Below, piece by piece: positions 30,471 through 37,380 of a stretch of DNA of 37,380 nucleotides. The notes under the pieces are model-generated. The model had not been told where the DNA came from. It ran no database searches and was given only the letters and a program-made list of their open reading frames with translations. The stretch is from an uncultured Ruminococcus sp. (lineage in GTDB: Bacteria > Bacillota > Clostridia > Lachnospirales > Lachnospiraceae). Position numbers and translations under genes: made by a program. The first letter of the stretch is position 1, and each line of letters opens with the position of its first letter. Location: contig USFD01000026.1 in the NCBI GenBank assembly GCA_900553885.1, positions 1 to 37,380 of the forward strand, in the 5' to 3' direction.

Positions 30471-31904
30471 ATGTCAAACGACCGTTATGTCAGCCCGCTT
30501 TCCGAGCGTTATGCCAGCAAAGAAATGCAGTATATCTTTTCTCCGGACAAAAAGTTCCGGACATGGAGAAAACTGTGGATTGCTCTGGCGGAAACAGAGA
30601 AAGAGCTGGGATTAAATATTACGGATGAGCAGATTGAGGAACTGAAGGCACATGCTGATGATATCAATTACGATGTGGCAAAGGAAAGAGAAAAAGTTGT
30701 GCGTCATGACGTAATGTCCCATGTGTATGCATATGGTGTACAGTGCCCGAAGGCCAAGGGAATTATTCATCTGGGAGCTACATCCTGCTATGTGGGAGAT
30801 AATACGGATATTATTCTGATGTCAGATGCTCTGAAGCTCGTGCGGAAAAAACTGATCAATGTAATTGCGGAACTGGCGGATTTCGCAGAAAAGCAGAAGG
30901 CTCAGCCGACACTTGCATTTACACATTTCCAGCCGGCTCAGCCGACTACGGTAGGAAAGAGAGCAACGCTCTGGCTTCATGAGTTTACCATGGATCTGGA
31001 GGATCTGGATTATGTCCTTGGAAGTCTGAAACTTCTCGGCTCAAAAGGAACAACAGGAACACAGGCAAGTTTTCTGGAGCTTTTTGACGGCGATCAGGAG
31101 ACGATTGATAAGATTGATCCCATGATTGCGGAAAAGATGGGATTTTCTGCATGTTATCCGGTATCCGGACAGACCTATTCCAGAAAGGTGGATACAAGGG
31201 TGCTGAATGTACTTGCAGGGATTGCCGCCAGTGCGCATAAGTTTTCAAATGATATCCGTCTCCTTCAGCATCTGAAGGAAGTGGAAGAACCTTTTGAGAA
31301 GAATCAGATCGGATCTTCTGCTATGGCTTACAAGAGAAATCCCATGAGAAGTGAGCGTATTGCTTCTCTTTCAAGATATGTAATGATTGATGCGCTGAAT
31401 CCGGCGATTACTTCTGCTTCACAGTGGTTTGAGAGAACTCTGGATGACTCCGCAAACAAGCGGCTGAGTATACCGGAAGGCTTCCTTGCAGTGGACGGAA
31501 TCCTGGATCTGTGCCTGAACGTAGTGGACGGTCTGGTTGTTTATCCGAAAGTTATCGAAAAGAGGCTGATGTCTGAGCTCCCGTTTATGGCAACAGAAAA
31601 TATTATGATGGATGCGGTAAAAGCAGGCGGAGACCGTCAGGAGCTGCATGAAAGAATCCGCGAGCTGTCTATGGAAGCAGGCAGAAATGTGAAGGAAAAA
31701 GGACTCGACAACAACCTTCTGGAACTGATTGCGCAGGATCCGGCCTTTAATCTGAGCTATGATGATCTGAAAAAGACAATGGATCCTTCCAAATATGTAG
31801 GGCGCGCAAAGGAACAGGTGGAGAAGTATCTTCGGGATGTGATTTCTCCGCTTCTGGAAGAAAACAAAGATGTGCTCGGACTCAGAGCAGAAATCCAGGT
31901 ATAG
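30471..31904 (+). CDS. purB: adenylosuccinate lyase
   Basis: PurB removes fumarate from SAICAR and from adenylosuccinate in purine synthesis. The 477-residue protein shows the fumarase/aspartase-superfamily signature GSSAMAYKRNPM (~283-294), the catalytic-His block THFQPAQPTTVGKR (~145-158) and the TSCYVGDNTD block (~105). The RBS AAGGAGGA is 8 bases upstream of ATG. It is 94 bases after purF and probably on the same transcript. A terminator follows at 31942. Confidence 0.97.
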   Translation: MSNDRYVSPLSERYASKEMQYIFSPDKKFRTWRKLWIALAETEKELGLNITDEQIEELKAHADDINYDVAKEREKVVRHDVMSHVYAYGVQCPKAKGIIHLGATSCYVGDNTDIILMSDALKLVRKKLINVIAELADFAEKQKAQPTLAFTHFQPAQPTTVGKRATLWLHEFTMDLEDLDYVLGSLKLLGSKGTTGTQASFLELFDGDQETIDKIDPMIAEKMGFSACYPVSGQTYSRKVDTRVLNVLAGIAASAHKFSNDIRLLQHLKEVEEPFEKNQIGSSAMAYKRNPMRSERIASLSRYVMIDALNPAITSASQWFERTLDDSANKRLSIPEGFLAVDGILDLCLNVVDGLVVYPKVIEKRLMSELPFMATENIMMDAVKAGGDRQELHERIRELSMEAGRNVKEKGLDNNLLELIAQDPAFNLSYDDLKKTMDPSKYVGRAKEQVEKYLRDVISPLLEENKDVLGLRAEIQV

Positions 31905-31941
31905 AATTTCCGCCACAGACAGATGCTGTTGTGAAAAATGC

Positions 31942-31977
31942 AAAGGAATGTTGCAAAGAATTGCGGCATTCCTTTTT
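31942..31977 (+). terminator. intrinsic terminator after purB
   Basis: AAAGGAATG (31942-31950) pairs with CATTCCTTT (31967-31975), followed by more T's. Bases 31978-32086, up to the next gene, hold a small dyad GGAA/TTCC and CACGTG but no convincing promoter. Confidence 0.85.
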
Positions 31978-32086
31978 CTCTGATACCTTAACTTCGGAAT
32001 AGAAATGGGAAATAGTTCCACGTGTTGATAACAGGACGGATCTGCGGATTGCGTTTCTGTGAAAAGAAAGGACAGGGATTGATATT

Positions 32087-33160
32087 ATGGAATGGTGCGG
32101 AAAACTTTATGTGGGCGGAAATCCGGAAAAATATATCCGCCGCCTGTCAGAGTTTCTTGCTCTAATTCTTTTGCTGTGTCTGCTTCTGGGAGAAGCGGAA
32201 GGGGCAGAAAGTGCTGTGATGCTGAACACAATAGCGGACCGGGAAAACAAAACTCCTTATCGGACAGATGTTTCAGAGGTGGAAACAGAAGAAGGATTCG
32301 GAATGATTTATAAAAATACAGCAGTGCCGCTGTATATTTCCGGGGCGGCAGGCATTTGTACCGCGCTGGCCGGACTTCCGGCAGAAGCTGTAAAAGATCC
32401 GGAGCCTGTTTTGCGGGAGACGGAGGGAGAACGTTTTCCCGTATCTGTAAAAGAGAGCGGAAAGACAGCAGGTCCCCTTCCGGCGGCGGAAAATGCAATT
32501 GCAGGGAACAGCTCTGCTGATATCCTGACAGCTCCGGAAGAAATTCCGGAACCATCCGGCAGCCTGAAGGACGAAACAGATAATATTACTGCGGCTCTTC
32601 CTGATGAAACTCCGGAGGATGTTCCTGCGGAACCGGAGGATATTCCTGCAGATTCTGCCGAACCTTCTCTGCCAGGACCGCAGACAGACATGATAGTGGA
32701 GGGTTTTCTTGTAGATGAGAACGGGGCAATCTGCGGGATTGCAGATCCGGAAACTGCAGTCCAGGGAGGACGCCTGATTCTGCCATCGGAAGACTGCACG
32801 GCAATTGCCAGAGATGCTTTTCTGTCTGCGCCGGAGGGAATCCGTGAAGTGCACATTCCTTCCAACATTACAGATATCGCGGAAGGTGCGTTTGCCGGAC
32901 TTTCTCAGCTGGAGTGGTTTAGCGTGGAATCTTCCGGAAATTTTGTGTCCAGAGACGGAGTCCTTTTCACTGACGGCGGCACATGCCTTCTGGCATTTCC
33001 TCCGGCCAGAATCGGCATATACAGTGTCCCATCCGATGTGATCCGTTTTGCGGAAGACGCTTTTGCAGGGGCTTTGATCCGGAAAGTAGACGCGAGAGGA
33101 TGCAGTCTGGAAGATGCGGGAAATGTTCCGGAAGAGATTGAAATATTACGGAGACCATAG
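32087..33160 (+). CDS. acidic exported protein with BspA-type leucine-rich repeats
   Basis: A 357-residue protein. A long basic N-region precedes a Leu-rich helix (about 21-36, LALILLLCLLLGEAEG), either a signal peptide or an anchor. Residues ~95-215 are Pro/Glu/Ser-rich and probably disordered (many PEDxPAEP-like steps). The C-terminal ~140 residues carry LRR_5/BspA-like repeats: IREVHIPSNITDIAEGAF, LEWFSVES, DGVLFTDGGTCLLAFPP and YSVPSDVIRFAEDAF. Such repeats often mediate contact with host or other cells. It is short for this family, only about two repeats, so it could be a remnant or a small adaptor. ATG 32087 follows an AAAGGA site. Not in an evident operon. Confidence 0.72.
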   Translation: MEWCGKLYVGGNPEKYIRRLSEFLALILLLCLLLGEAEGAESAVMLNTIADRENKTPYRTDVSEVETEEGFGMIYKNTAVPLYISGAAGICTALAGLPAEAVKDPEPVLRETEGERFPVSVKESGKTAGPLPAAENAIAGNSSADILTAPEEIPEPSGSLKDETDNITAALPDETPEDVPAEPEDIPADSAEPSLPGPQTDMIVEGFLVDENGAICGIADPETAVQGGRLILPSEDCTAIARDAFLSAPEGIREVHIPSNITDIAEGAFAGLSQLEWFSVESSGNFVSRDGVLFTDGGTCLLAFPPARIGIYSVPSDVIRFAEDAFAGALIRKVDARGCSLEDAGNVPEEIEILRRP

Positions 33161-33181
33161 AGAGAATCCCTGTTTTGTTTG

Positions 33182-33210
33182 TTGAAGAATACTCCGACTT
33201 GTTTTATAAT
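33182..33210 (+). promoter_or_regulatory. sigma-A promoter for the pseudo-sirtuin/gltX/helicase operon
   Basis: TTGAAG (33182-33187) and TATAAT (33205-33210) with an exact 17-base spacer. A second TATAAA-like hexamer lies about 12 bases further on. The leader is about 65 bases. Confidence 0.7.
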
Positions 33211-33282
33211 ATTGAATTATAAAATAAGGATGAACGGAAGCCGCCTGAGCTAGGACGCGGCGAAGGAAAGGAGGGTTCTTCT

Positions 33283-34038
33283 ATGAGAGAAAACGGCATA
33301 CTTCAGATATTGGAAAACAGCAGATATACGGTTGTCCTTACCGGGGCAGGGATGATGCTGGAGAGTGGATATCCCCTGTTAAGAGACGGCGAGGAATCCT
33401 ATGAGATTGAGAAAGAATACGGGTATTCTTACGAGGAAATATTCAGCAGCGGATTCTATTCGGCCAGGAAGGAACTGTTCTTCCGGCTATATAAAGAAGT
33501 CATGCTCAGCAAAGCGCTGTCTACTCCTCCCGGGAAGGGTTACACTTATCTGAAAAAGCTTCAGGATTACGGCAAAGTTCAATCCATAGTCACCCGCCGG
33601 ATTGCAGGACTGGAAAAAAGAGCAGGATGTACCGGCGTAGTTGAAATGAAAGGCTCCATTATGGAGAACACCTGCCCGAACTGCGGCAGGCAGTATCCGC
33701 TGGAATATATTATGGCCGCCAAAGGAGTTCCTCTGTGTGAACAGTGCCTTGTGGCCATTCGTCCTCAGGTCTGCCTGTTCGGAGAGATGGTTAACAATGC
33801 TCTTATGACAAGAGCGGCAGAGGAGGCTTCCAGAGCAGAGGCGCTTATTGTTCTGGGAGCAAGCCTGCATTCCCCGCTGTGCAGCCAGCTTCTGCAGTAT
33901 TATACGGGGACCAGCCTGATTCTTGTAACGGATTCGGAACATTATTCTGATCAGCAGGCAGATCAGATTGTCTATGGCAGATGCGATGAATTTCTTGAAA
34001 ACCTCGTTTCAGAATACGAGTCCAGAACAAACAGGTAA
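33283..34038 (+). CDS. Sir2-fold protein lacking the catalytic residues (pseudo-sirtuin)
   Basis: A 251-residue homologue of NAD-dependent deacetylases. Sir2 layout is clear: VLTGAGMMLESGYP (residues 18-31, as GAGxSxxSGIP), an AGLEKRAG segment, a four-Cys zinc ribbon (C131, C134, C152, C155), RPQVCLFGEMV and LGASLHSPLCSQLL. Yet the family's TQNID becomes TRRIA (R105, R106, A108), and the catalytic His in ELHG becomes Lys (K123 in EMKG); the DFR of the first loop is also lost. Deacetylation is therefore not expected. A role as an NAD or ADP-ribose sensor or as a scaffold is speculative. AAAGGAGG lies 8 bases before ATG. gltX starts 24 bases after its stop. Confidence 0.82.
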   Translation: MRENGILQILENSRYTVVLTGAGMMLESGYPLLRDGEESYEIEKEYGYSYEEIFSSGFYSARKELFFRLYKEVMLSKALSTPPGKGYTYLKKLQDYGKVQSIVTRRIAGLEKRAGCTGVVEMKGSIMENTCPNCGRQYPLEYIMAAKGVPLCEQCLVAIRPQVCLFGEMVNNALMTRAAEEASRAEALIVLGASLHSPLCSQLLQYYTGTSLILVTDSEHYSDQQADQIVYGRCDEFLENLVSEYESRTNR

Positions 34039-34062
34039 TAAAACTGAAATTGGAGAGAAAAC

Positions 34063-35532
34063 ATGAATAAGAAAGTTAGAACAAGATTTGCACCCAGCCC
34101 TACAGGCCGGATGCATGTTGGAAATCTGCGCACAGCGCTTTATGCATACCTGATTGCAAAACATGAGGGCGGAGATTTTGTGCTGCGGATTGAAGATACA
34201 GACCAGGAGAGATATGTCGAGGAGGCCCTTGACATTATATACAGAACTCTGAAAAAGACAGGCCTGATCCATGATGAAGGACCTGACAAAGACGGAGGCT
34301 ACGGCCCTTATGTGCAGAGTGAAAGACAGGCTCAGGGGATTTATCTGAAATATGCAAAACAGCTTGTTGAGCAGGGGGATGCATATTACTGTTTCTGCGA
34401 TAAAGAAAGGCTGGATTCTCTGAAGACAACTGTTTCTGAAGACGGAACCGATATTGTAGTATATGATAAGCACTGCCTGGGACTGAGCCGGGAAGAAGTG
34501 GAGGCGAATCTGGCTGCAGGCAAGCCGTGGGTAATCCGTCTTAATGTGCCGAATGAAGGGGAGACTACTTTCCATGATGAAATCTACGGAGATATTACTG
34601 TCCCGAACGCGGAACTGGATGACATGATCCTGATCAAGTCTGACGGATTTCCGACCTACAATTTCGCAAATGTAGTGGACGACCATCTGATGGAGATCAC
34701 TCACGTAGTCAGAGGAAATGAATACCTTTCCTCCGCGCCCAAGTATAACCGGCTTTACGAGGCATTCGGATGGGAAATACCGGTATATGTACACTGCCCG
34801 CTGATTACGGATGAGAATCACAAGAAGCTGAGTAAAAGAAGCGGACATTCTTCCTATGAGGATCTGATTGATCAGGGGTATGTGTCCAGAGCTGTTGTTA
34901 ATTACGTTGCTCTTCTGGGCTGGTGCCCGGAGGACAACCGGGAGATTTTTTCTCTGGAAGAGCTGGTAAAAGTCTTCGATTACCGGCATATGAGCAAGTC
35001 TCCGGCTGTGTTTGACACAGTGAAGCTGAAATGGATGAACGGCGAATATCTGAAGGCAATGGATTTTGACGAGTTCTACGAACTTGCTGAGCCGTATATC
35101 CGCAAAGTCATCACCAGGGATTATGATCTGAAAAAGATTGCGGCTCTTGTAAAGACAAGAATTGAGATTTTCCCGGATATTGAGGAACAGATCGATTTCT
35201 TTGAGGAACTGCCGGAGTATGACACGGCATTATATACACATAAGAAAATGAAAACAGATGCACAGAAAGGTCTGGAGCTTCTTAAAGAGGTCCTTCCGGT
35301 TCTGGAGGATCAGGAAGACTACAGCAACGATGCTCTTTTCGAGACGCTGAAAGCATTTGCAGGGGAGAAGGGGTACAAAATCGGTTATGTGATGTGGCCC
35401 ATCCGGACTGCAGTATCAGGAAAACAGAACACACCGGGCGGGGCGACGGAGATAATGGAAGTGCTTCAGAAAGAGGAATCCCTTAAGCGTATCCGTTCCG
35501 GAATCCGGAAGCTGACTGAAGAGCAGCAGTAG
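34063..35532 (+). CDS. gltX: glutamyl-tRNA synthetase
   Basis: GltX charges tRNA-Glu with glutamate. The 489-residue class I synthetase has the HIGH-type motif HVGN (18-21) in APSPTGRMHVGN, and the KMSKS-type motif KLSKR (255-259). A CFC pair plus a later Tyr-x-x-x-Cys segment resemble the zinc site of bacterial GluRS. The anticodon-binding C-terminal helical domain is complete. It sits between the pseudo-sirtuin gene and the helicase with short gaps (24 and 18 bases), so the three are one operon. The ribosome site is GGAGAG. Confidence 0.97.
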   Translation: MNKKVRTRFAPSPTGRMHVGNLRTALYAYLIAKHEGGDFVLRIEDTDQERYVEEALDIIYRTLKKTGLIHDEGPDKDGGYGPYVQSERQAQGIYLKYAKQLVEQGDAYYCFCDKERLDSLKTTVSEDGTDIVVYDKHCLGLSREEVEANLAAGKPWVIRLNVPNEGETTFHDEIYGDITVPNAELDDMILIKSDGFPTYNFANVVDDHLMEITHVVRGNEYLSSAPKYNRLYEAFGWEIPVYVHCPLITDENHKKLSKRSGHSSYEDLIDQGYVSRAVVNYVALLGWCPEDNREIFSLEELVKVFDYRHMSKSPAVFDTVKLKWMNGEYLKAMDFDEFYELAEPYIRKVITRDYDLKKIAALVKTRIEIFPDIEEQIDFFEELPEYDTALYTHKKMKTDAQKGLELLKEVLPVLEDQEDYSNDALFETLKAFAGEKGYKIGYVMWPIRTAVSGKQNTPGGATEIMEVLQKEESLKRIRSGIRKLTEEQQ

Positions 35533-35550
35533 CAGACAGGAAAGAAACAT

Positions 35551-37371
35551 ATGAGTTTAAATAAGACACAGGCGAAGGCTGTCTCTCACAGAGACGGCCC
35601 CTGCCTGGTCCTTGCAGGACCGGGATCAGGAAAGACGCTTACGATTGTAAACAGAATTAAATATCTGATTGAAAAATACCATGTAAGACCAGAAGAAATT
35701 CTGGTCGTTACTTTTACCCGTTTTGCGGCTCAGGAAATGAAAAACAGGCTCTGTTCCCTGATGGGCAGAAAGAATATCCCGGTTACAGCAGGAACATTCC
35801 ATGGGATATTCTATGGAATTCTGAGATGTACTTACCGGATGAGCGCAGAGAATATCCTTTCGGAAGAAGAAAAATATCAGATGCTGCGGGAAGTGGCAGG
35901 CAGACAGGAACTGGAGATTTCTGACGGGGAGGATTTTCTTGCGGATATTGCTGCAGAAATCGGAAAAATCAAAAATAACCGTCTGGCGCTGGACGAGTAT
36001 GTATCGGAAAAATGCAGTGCGGAAGCATTCCGGGAAATTTACAGACAATACGAGGAAGAGAGAAAAAGAAGAAGAAAAATTGATTTTGACGATATGCTTG
36101 TTCTCTGCTGGGAGCTGCTGTCCTCCAGACCGGAAGTGCTTGCGGGATGGCAGAGCAAGTTCCGTTACATTCTGATAGATGAATTTCAGGACATCAACCG
36201 GATTCAGTATGATGTGATCCGTCTGCTTGCACTTCCGGAGAATAATCTCTTCGTGGTTGGAGATGACGATCAGGCAATCTACGGGTTCCGCGGAGCCGAC
36301 AGCGAGCTGATGTTCCGGTTCCTCAAAGACTATCCGGAAGCGGAACAGATGCTTCTGGGAACCAATTACCGTTCTACAGAGTATATTGTCCGGAATTCTC
36401 TGAGAGTGATCCGGCATAATGAGAGACGGTTTGAAAAACAGCTGGAGGCGAGCAGGAAGGGCGGCGCCTGTCTTCATGTGCAGGAGCTTGCTGATCCGGC
36501 GGAAGAGGCGGAGTATATCCTGGATGAGATAGAAAAATGTACTGCGGCCGGAGTGCGGCCGGAAGAGATTGCTGTCCTTTTCCGGATTCATACAGATGCA
36601 GGGCCGCTGGCTGAGGCTTTGGTTGACCGGAAAATTCCATTTCAGATGAGGGAACATCTGCCGAACATTTACAATCACTTTATCGCCCGGGATATTCAGG
36701 CGTATTTCCGTCTCGCTATGGGGGAGAGAAGAAGACAGGACTTCCTGCAGGTAATGAATCGTCCAAAGCGGTATATCGGAAGGGACAGCCTGCCGGGACG
36801 TGAAGTATCCTTTGAGGAGATCCGGAAACATTACTGCGATAAAGAGTGGATGATGGACCGGATTGACCAGTTTGAATGGGATGTGAAGATGCTGGCAAAG
36901 ATGGCGCCCTATGCGGCAATCCAGTATTTGAGAAAGCGGATCGGATATGATGATTACCTGAGAGATTATGCCTTCTCTCATAATATGGCGAGAGCGGATC
37001 TGACAGAAGTGATTCAGGAAATCGGGGAGGCGGCCCGGCCGTACCGGACGCTGGAAGAGTGGTTTGATCATGTGGAAGAATACACACGTATCCTGCAGGA
37101 GAAAGAAAAAAAGAAGGAAAAAAATCCGGAAGGCGTGCGGCTTATGACCATTCATGCCGCGAAAGGACTGGAGTTCCATACGGTATTTATCCTGGACGCC
37201 AATGAAGGGAAAATTCCTTATAAAAAAGCCAGGACAGATGCACAGACAGAAGAAGAAAGACGGCTGTTTTACGTGGCCATGACCCGGGCAAAGGAAAAAC
37301 TGACCGTATGCTATGTAAAAACACAAAGGGGCTGTCGGGAAATAGATAGTTCCAAACGGGGGCAGGCGTGA
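35551..37371 (+). CDS. UvrD/PcrA/Rep-like superfamily 1 DNA helicase
   Basis: A 606-residue 3'-5' helicase-like protein. Motifs: Q-motif LNKTQAKAV, Walker A AGPGSGKT (~22), motif Ia TFTRFAAQEM, motif II LIDEFQDIN (~209), motif III GDDDQAIYGFRGAD, motif IV GTNYRS, motif V TIHAAKGLEFHTVFIL and motif VI YVAMTRAKEKL. It ends soon after motif VI, so it lacks the C-terminal tail of PcrA and UvrD (around 700+ residues) that contacts partners. It is complete in the window, with its stop at 37369. Motif V-VI spacing is normal, so it is probably active. Last gene of the operon with gltX. Confidence 0.92.
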   Translation: MSLNKTQAKAVSHRDGPCLVLAGPGSGKTLTIVNRIKYLIEKYHVRPEEILVVTFTRFAAQEMKNRLCSLMGRKNIPVTAGTFHGIFYGILRCTYRMSAENILSEEEKYQMLREVAGRQELEISDGEDFLADIAAEIGKIKNNRLALDEYVSEKCSAEAFREIYRQYEEERKRRRKIDFDDMLVLCWELLSSRPEVLAGWQSKFRYILIDEFQDINRIQYDVIRLLALPENNLFVVGDDDQAIYGFRGADSELMFRFLKDYPEAEQMLLGTNYRSTEYIVRNSLRVIRHNERRFEKQLEASRKGGACLHVQELADPAEEAEYILDEIEKCTAAGVRPEEIAVLFRIHTDAGPLAEALVDRKIPFQMREHLPNIYNHFIARDIQAYFRLAMGERRRQDFLQVMNRPKRYIGRDSLPGREVSFEEIRKHYCDKEWMMDRIDQFEWDVKMLAKMAPYAAIQYLRKRIGYDDYLRDYAFSHNMARADLTEVIQEIGEAARPYRTLEEWFDHVEEYTRILQEKEKKKEKNPEGVRLMTIHAAKGLEFHTVFILDANEGKIPYKKARTDAQTEEERRLFYVAMTRAKEKLTVCYVKTQRGCREIDSSKRGQA

Positions 37372-37380
37372 CTCGCATGA

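Noticed and set aside
33283..34038. Active NAD-dependent deacetylase
   Set aside because: The catalytic His and the Gln-Asn-Ile-Asp motif are replaced, so activity is not supported.
35626..37326. Minus-strand open frame of 566 codons
   Set aside because: It is antisense to the SF1 helicase, whose motifs are all clear on the + strand.
1..37380. tRNA, rRNA or prophage genes
   Set aside because: No cloverleaf with CCA end, ribosomal RNA segment or phage structural gene was seen.

Overview
The window reads as a chromosomal segment from a low-to-mid GC Gram-positive anaerobe, most likely a gut Lachnospiraceae (Clostridia). The grounds are AGGAGG-type ribosome sites and sigma-A promoters throughout, a PurF with propeptide and Fe-S cysteines, a large secreted GH2 enzyme ending in a VQTGD-type sorting signal, the DUF5717/DUF5716-like gene pair, and a YheO-type regulator beside a hydantoinase. 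Genus cannot be fixed from the sequence alone. Nearly all genes are on the + strand; three short ones (1210-1644, 7305-7943, 10467-10952) are on the - strand.

Layout. 1-1230: a HAD phosphatase overlapping a small acidic protein, then a bidirectional terminator. 1210-1644 (-): a membrane-anchored, degenerate FMN-binding-like protein. 1741-7295: pth, mfd and a PrsA-like lipoprotein. 7305-9679: a divergent YheO-like regulator/hydA (D-hydantoinase/dihydropyrimidinase) pair with a 12-bp palindrome between them. 9686-10429: an IS200-type insertion sequence whose mRNA leader can hide its own ribosome site. 10467-11534: a short cytidylate-kinase-like protein and an ArsC/Spx-like protein, divergent. 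11535-12019: an AT-rich, A-tracted promoter region. 12020-16132: a 1349-residue secreted, probably wall-anchored GH2 glycosidase with ricin-type lectin, Ig-like and repeat modules. 16166-20866: MoxR ATPase, DUF58 and membrane transglutaminase, then a GNAT acetyltransferase. 20882-26348: a three-gene module of a ~1100-residue Ig-plus-solenoid protein, a degenerate Hsp70/actin-fold protein and a TPR protein. 26345-28792: a polar amino-acid ABC transporter (lipoprotein, permease, ATPase). 28774-31977: purF with a structured leader, then purB. 32087-33160: an acidic secreted protein with BspA-type leucine-rich repeats. 33182-37371: a Sir2 homologue that has lost its catalytic residues, then gltX and a UvrD/PcrA-type helicase.

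How the genes work together. Much of the window is housekeeping: translation (pth, gltX), transcription-coupled repair and helicase activity, purine synthesis, amino-acid uptake and protein folding outside the membrane. The accessory content is hydantoin/pyrimidine-ring hydrolysis, host or dietary glycan attack by the GH2 enzyme, and the insertion sequence. The best candidate for an undescribed system is the 20882-26348 module, where a chaperone-fold protein without recognisable nucleotide loops is encoded with two repeat scaffolds. The pseudo-sirtuin in front of gltX and the purF leader RNA come next. All assignments are from reading the sequence; no database search or structure prediction was run.
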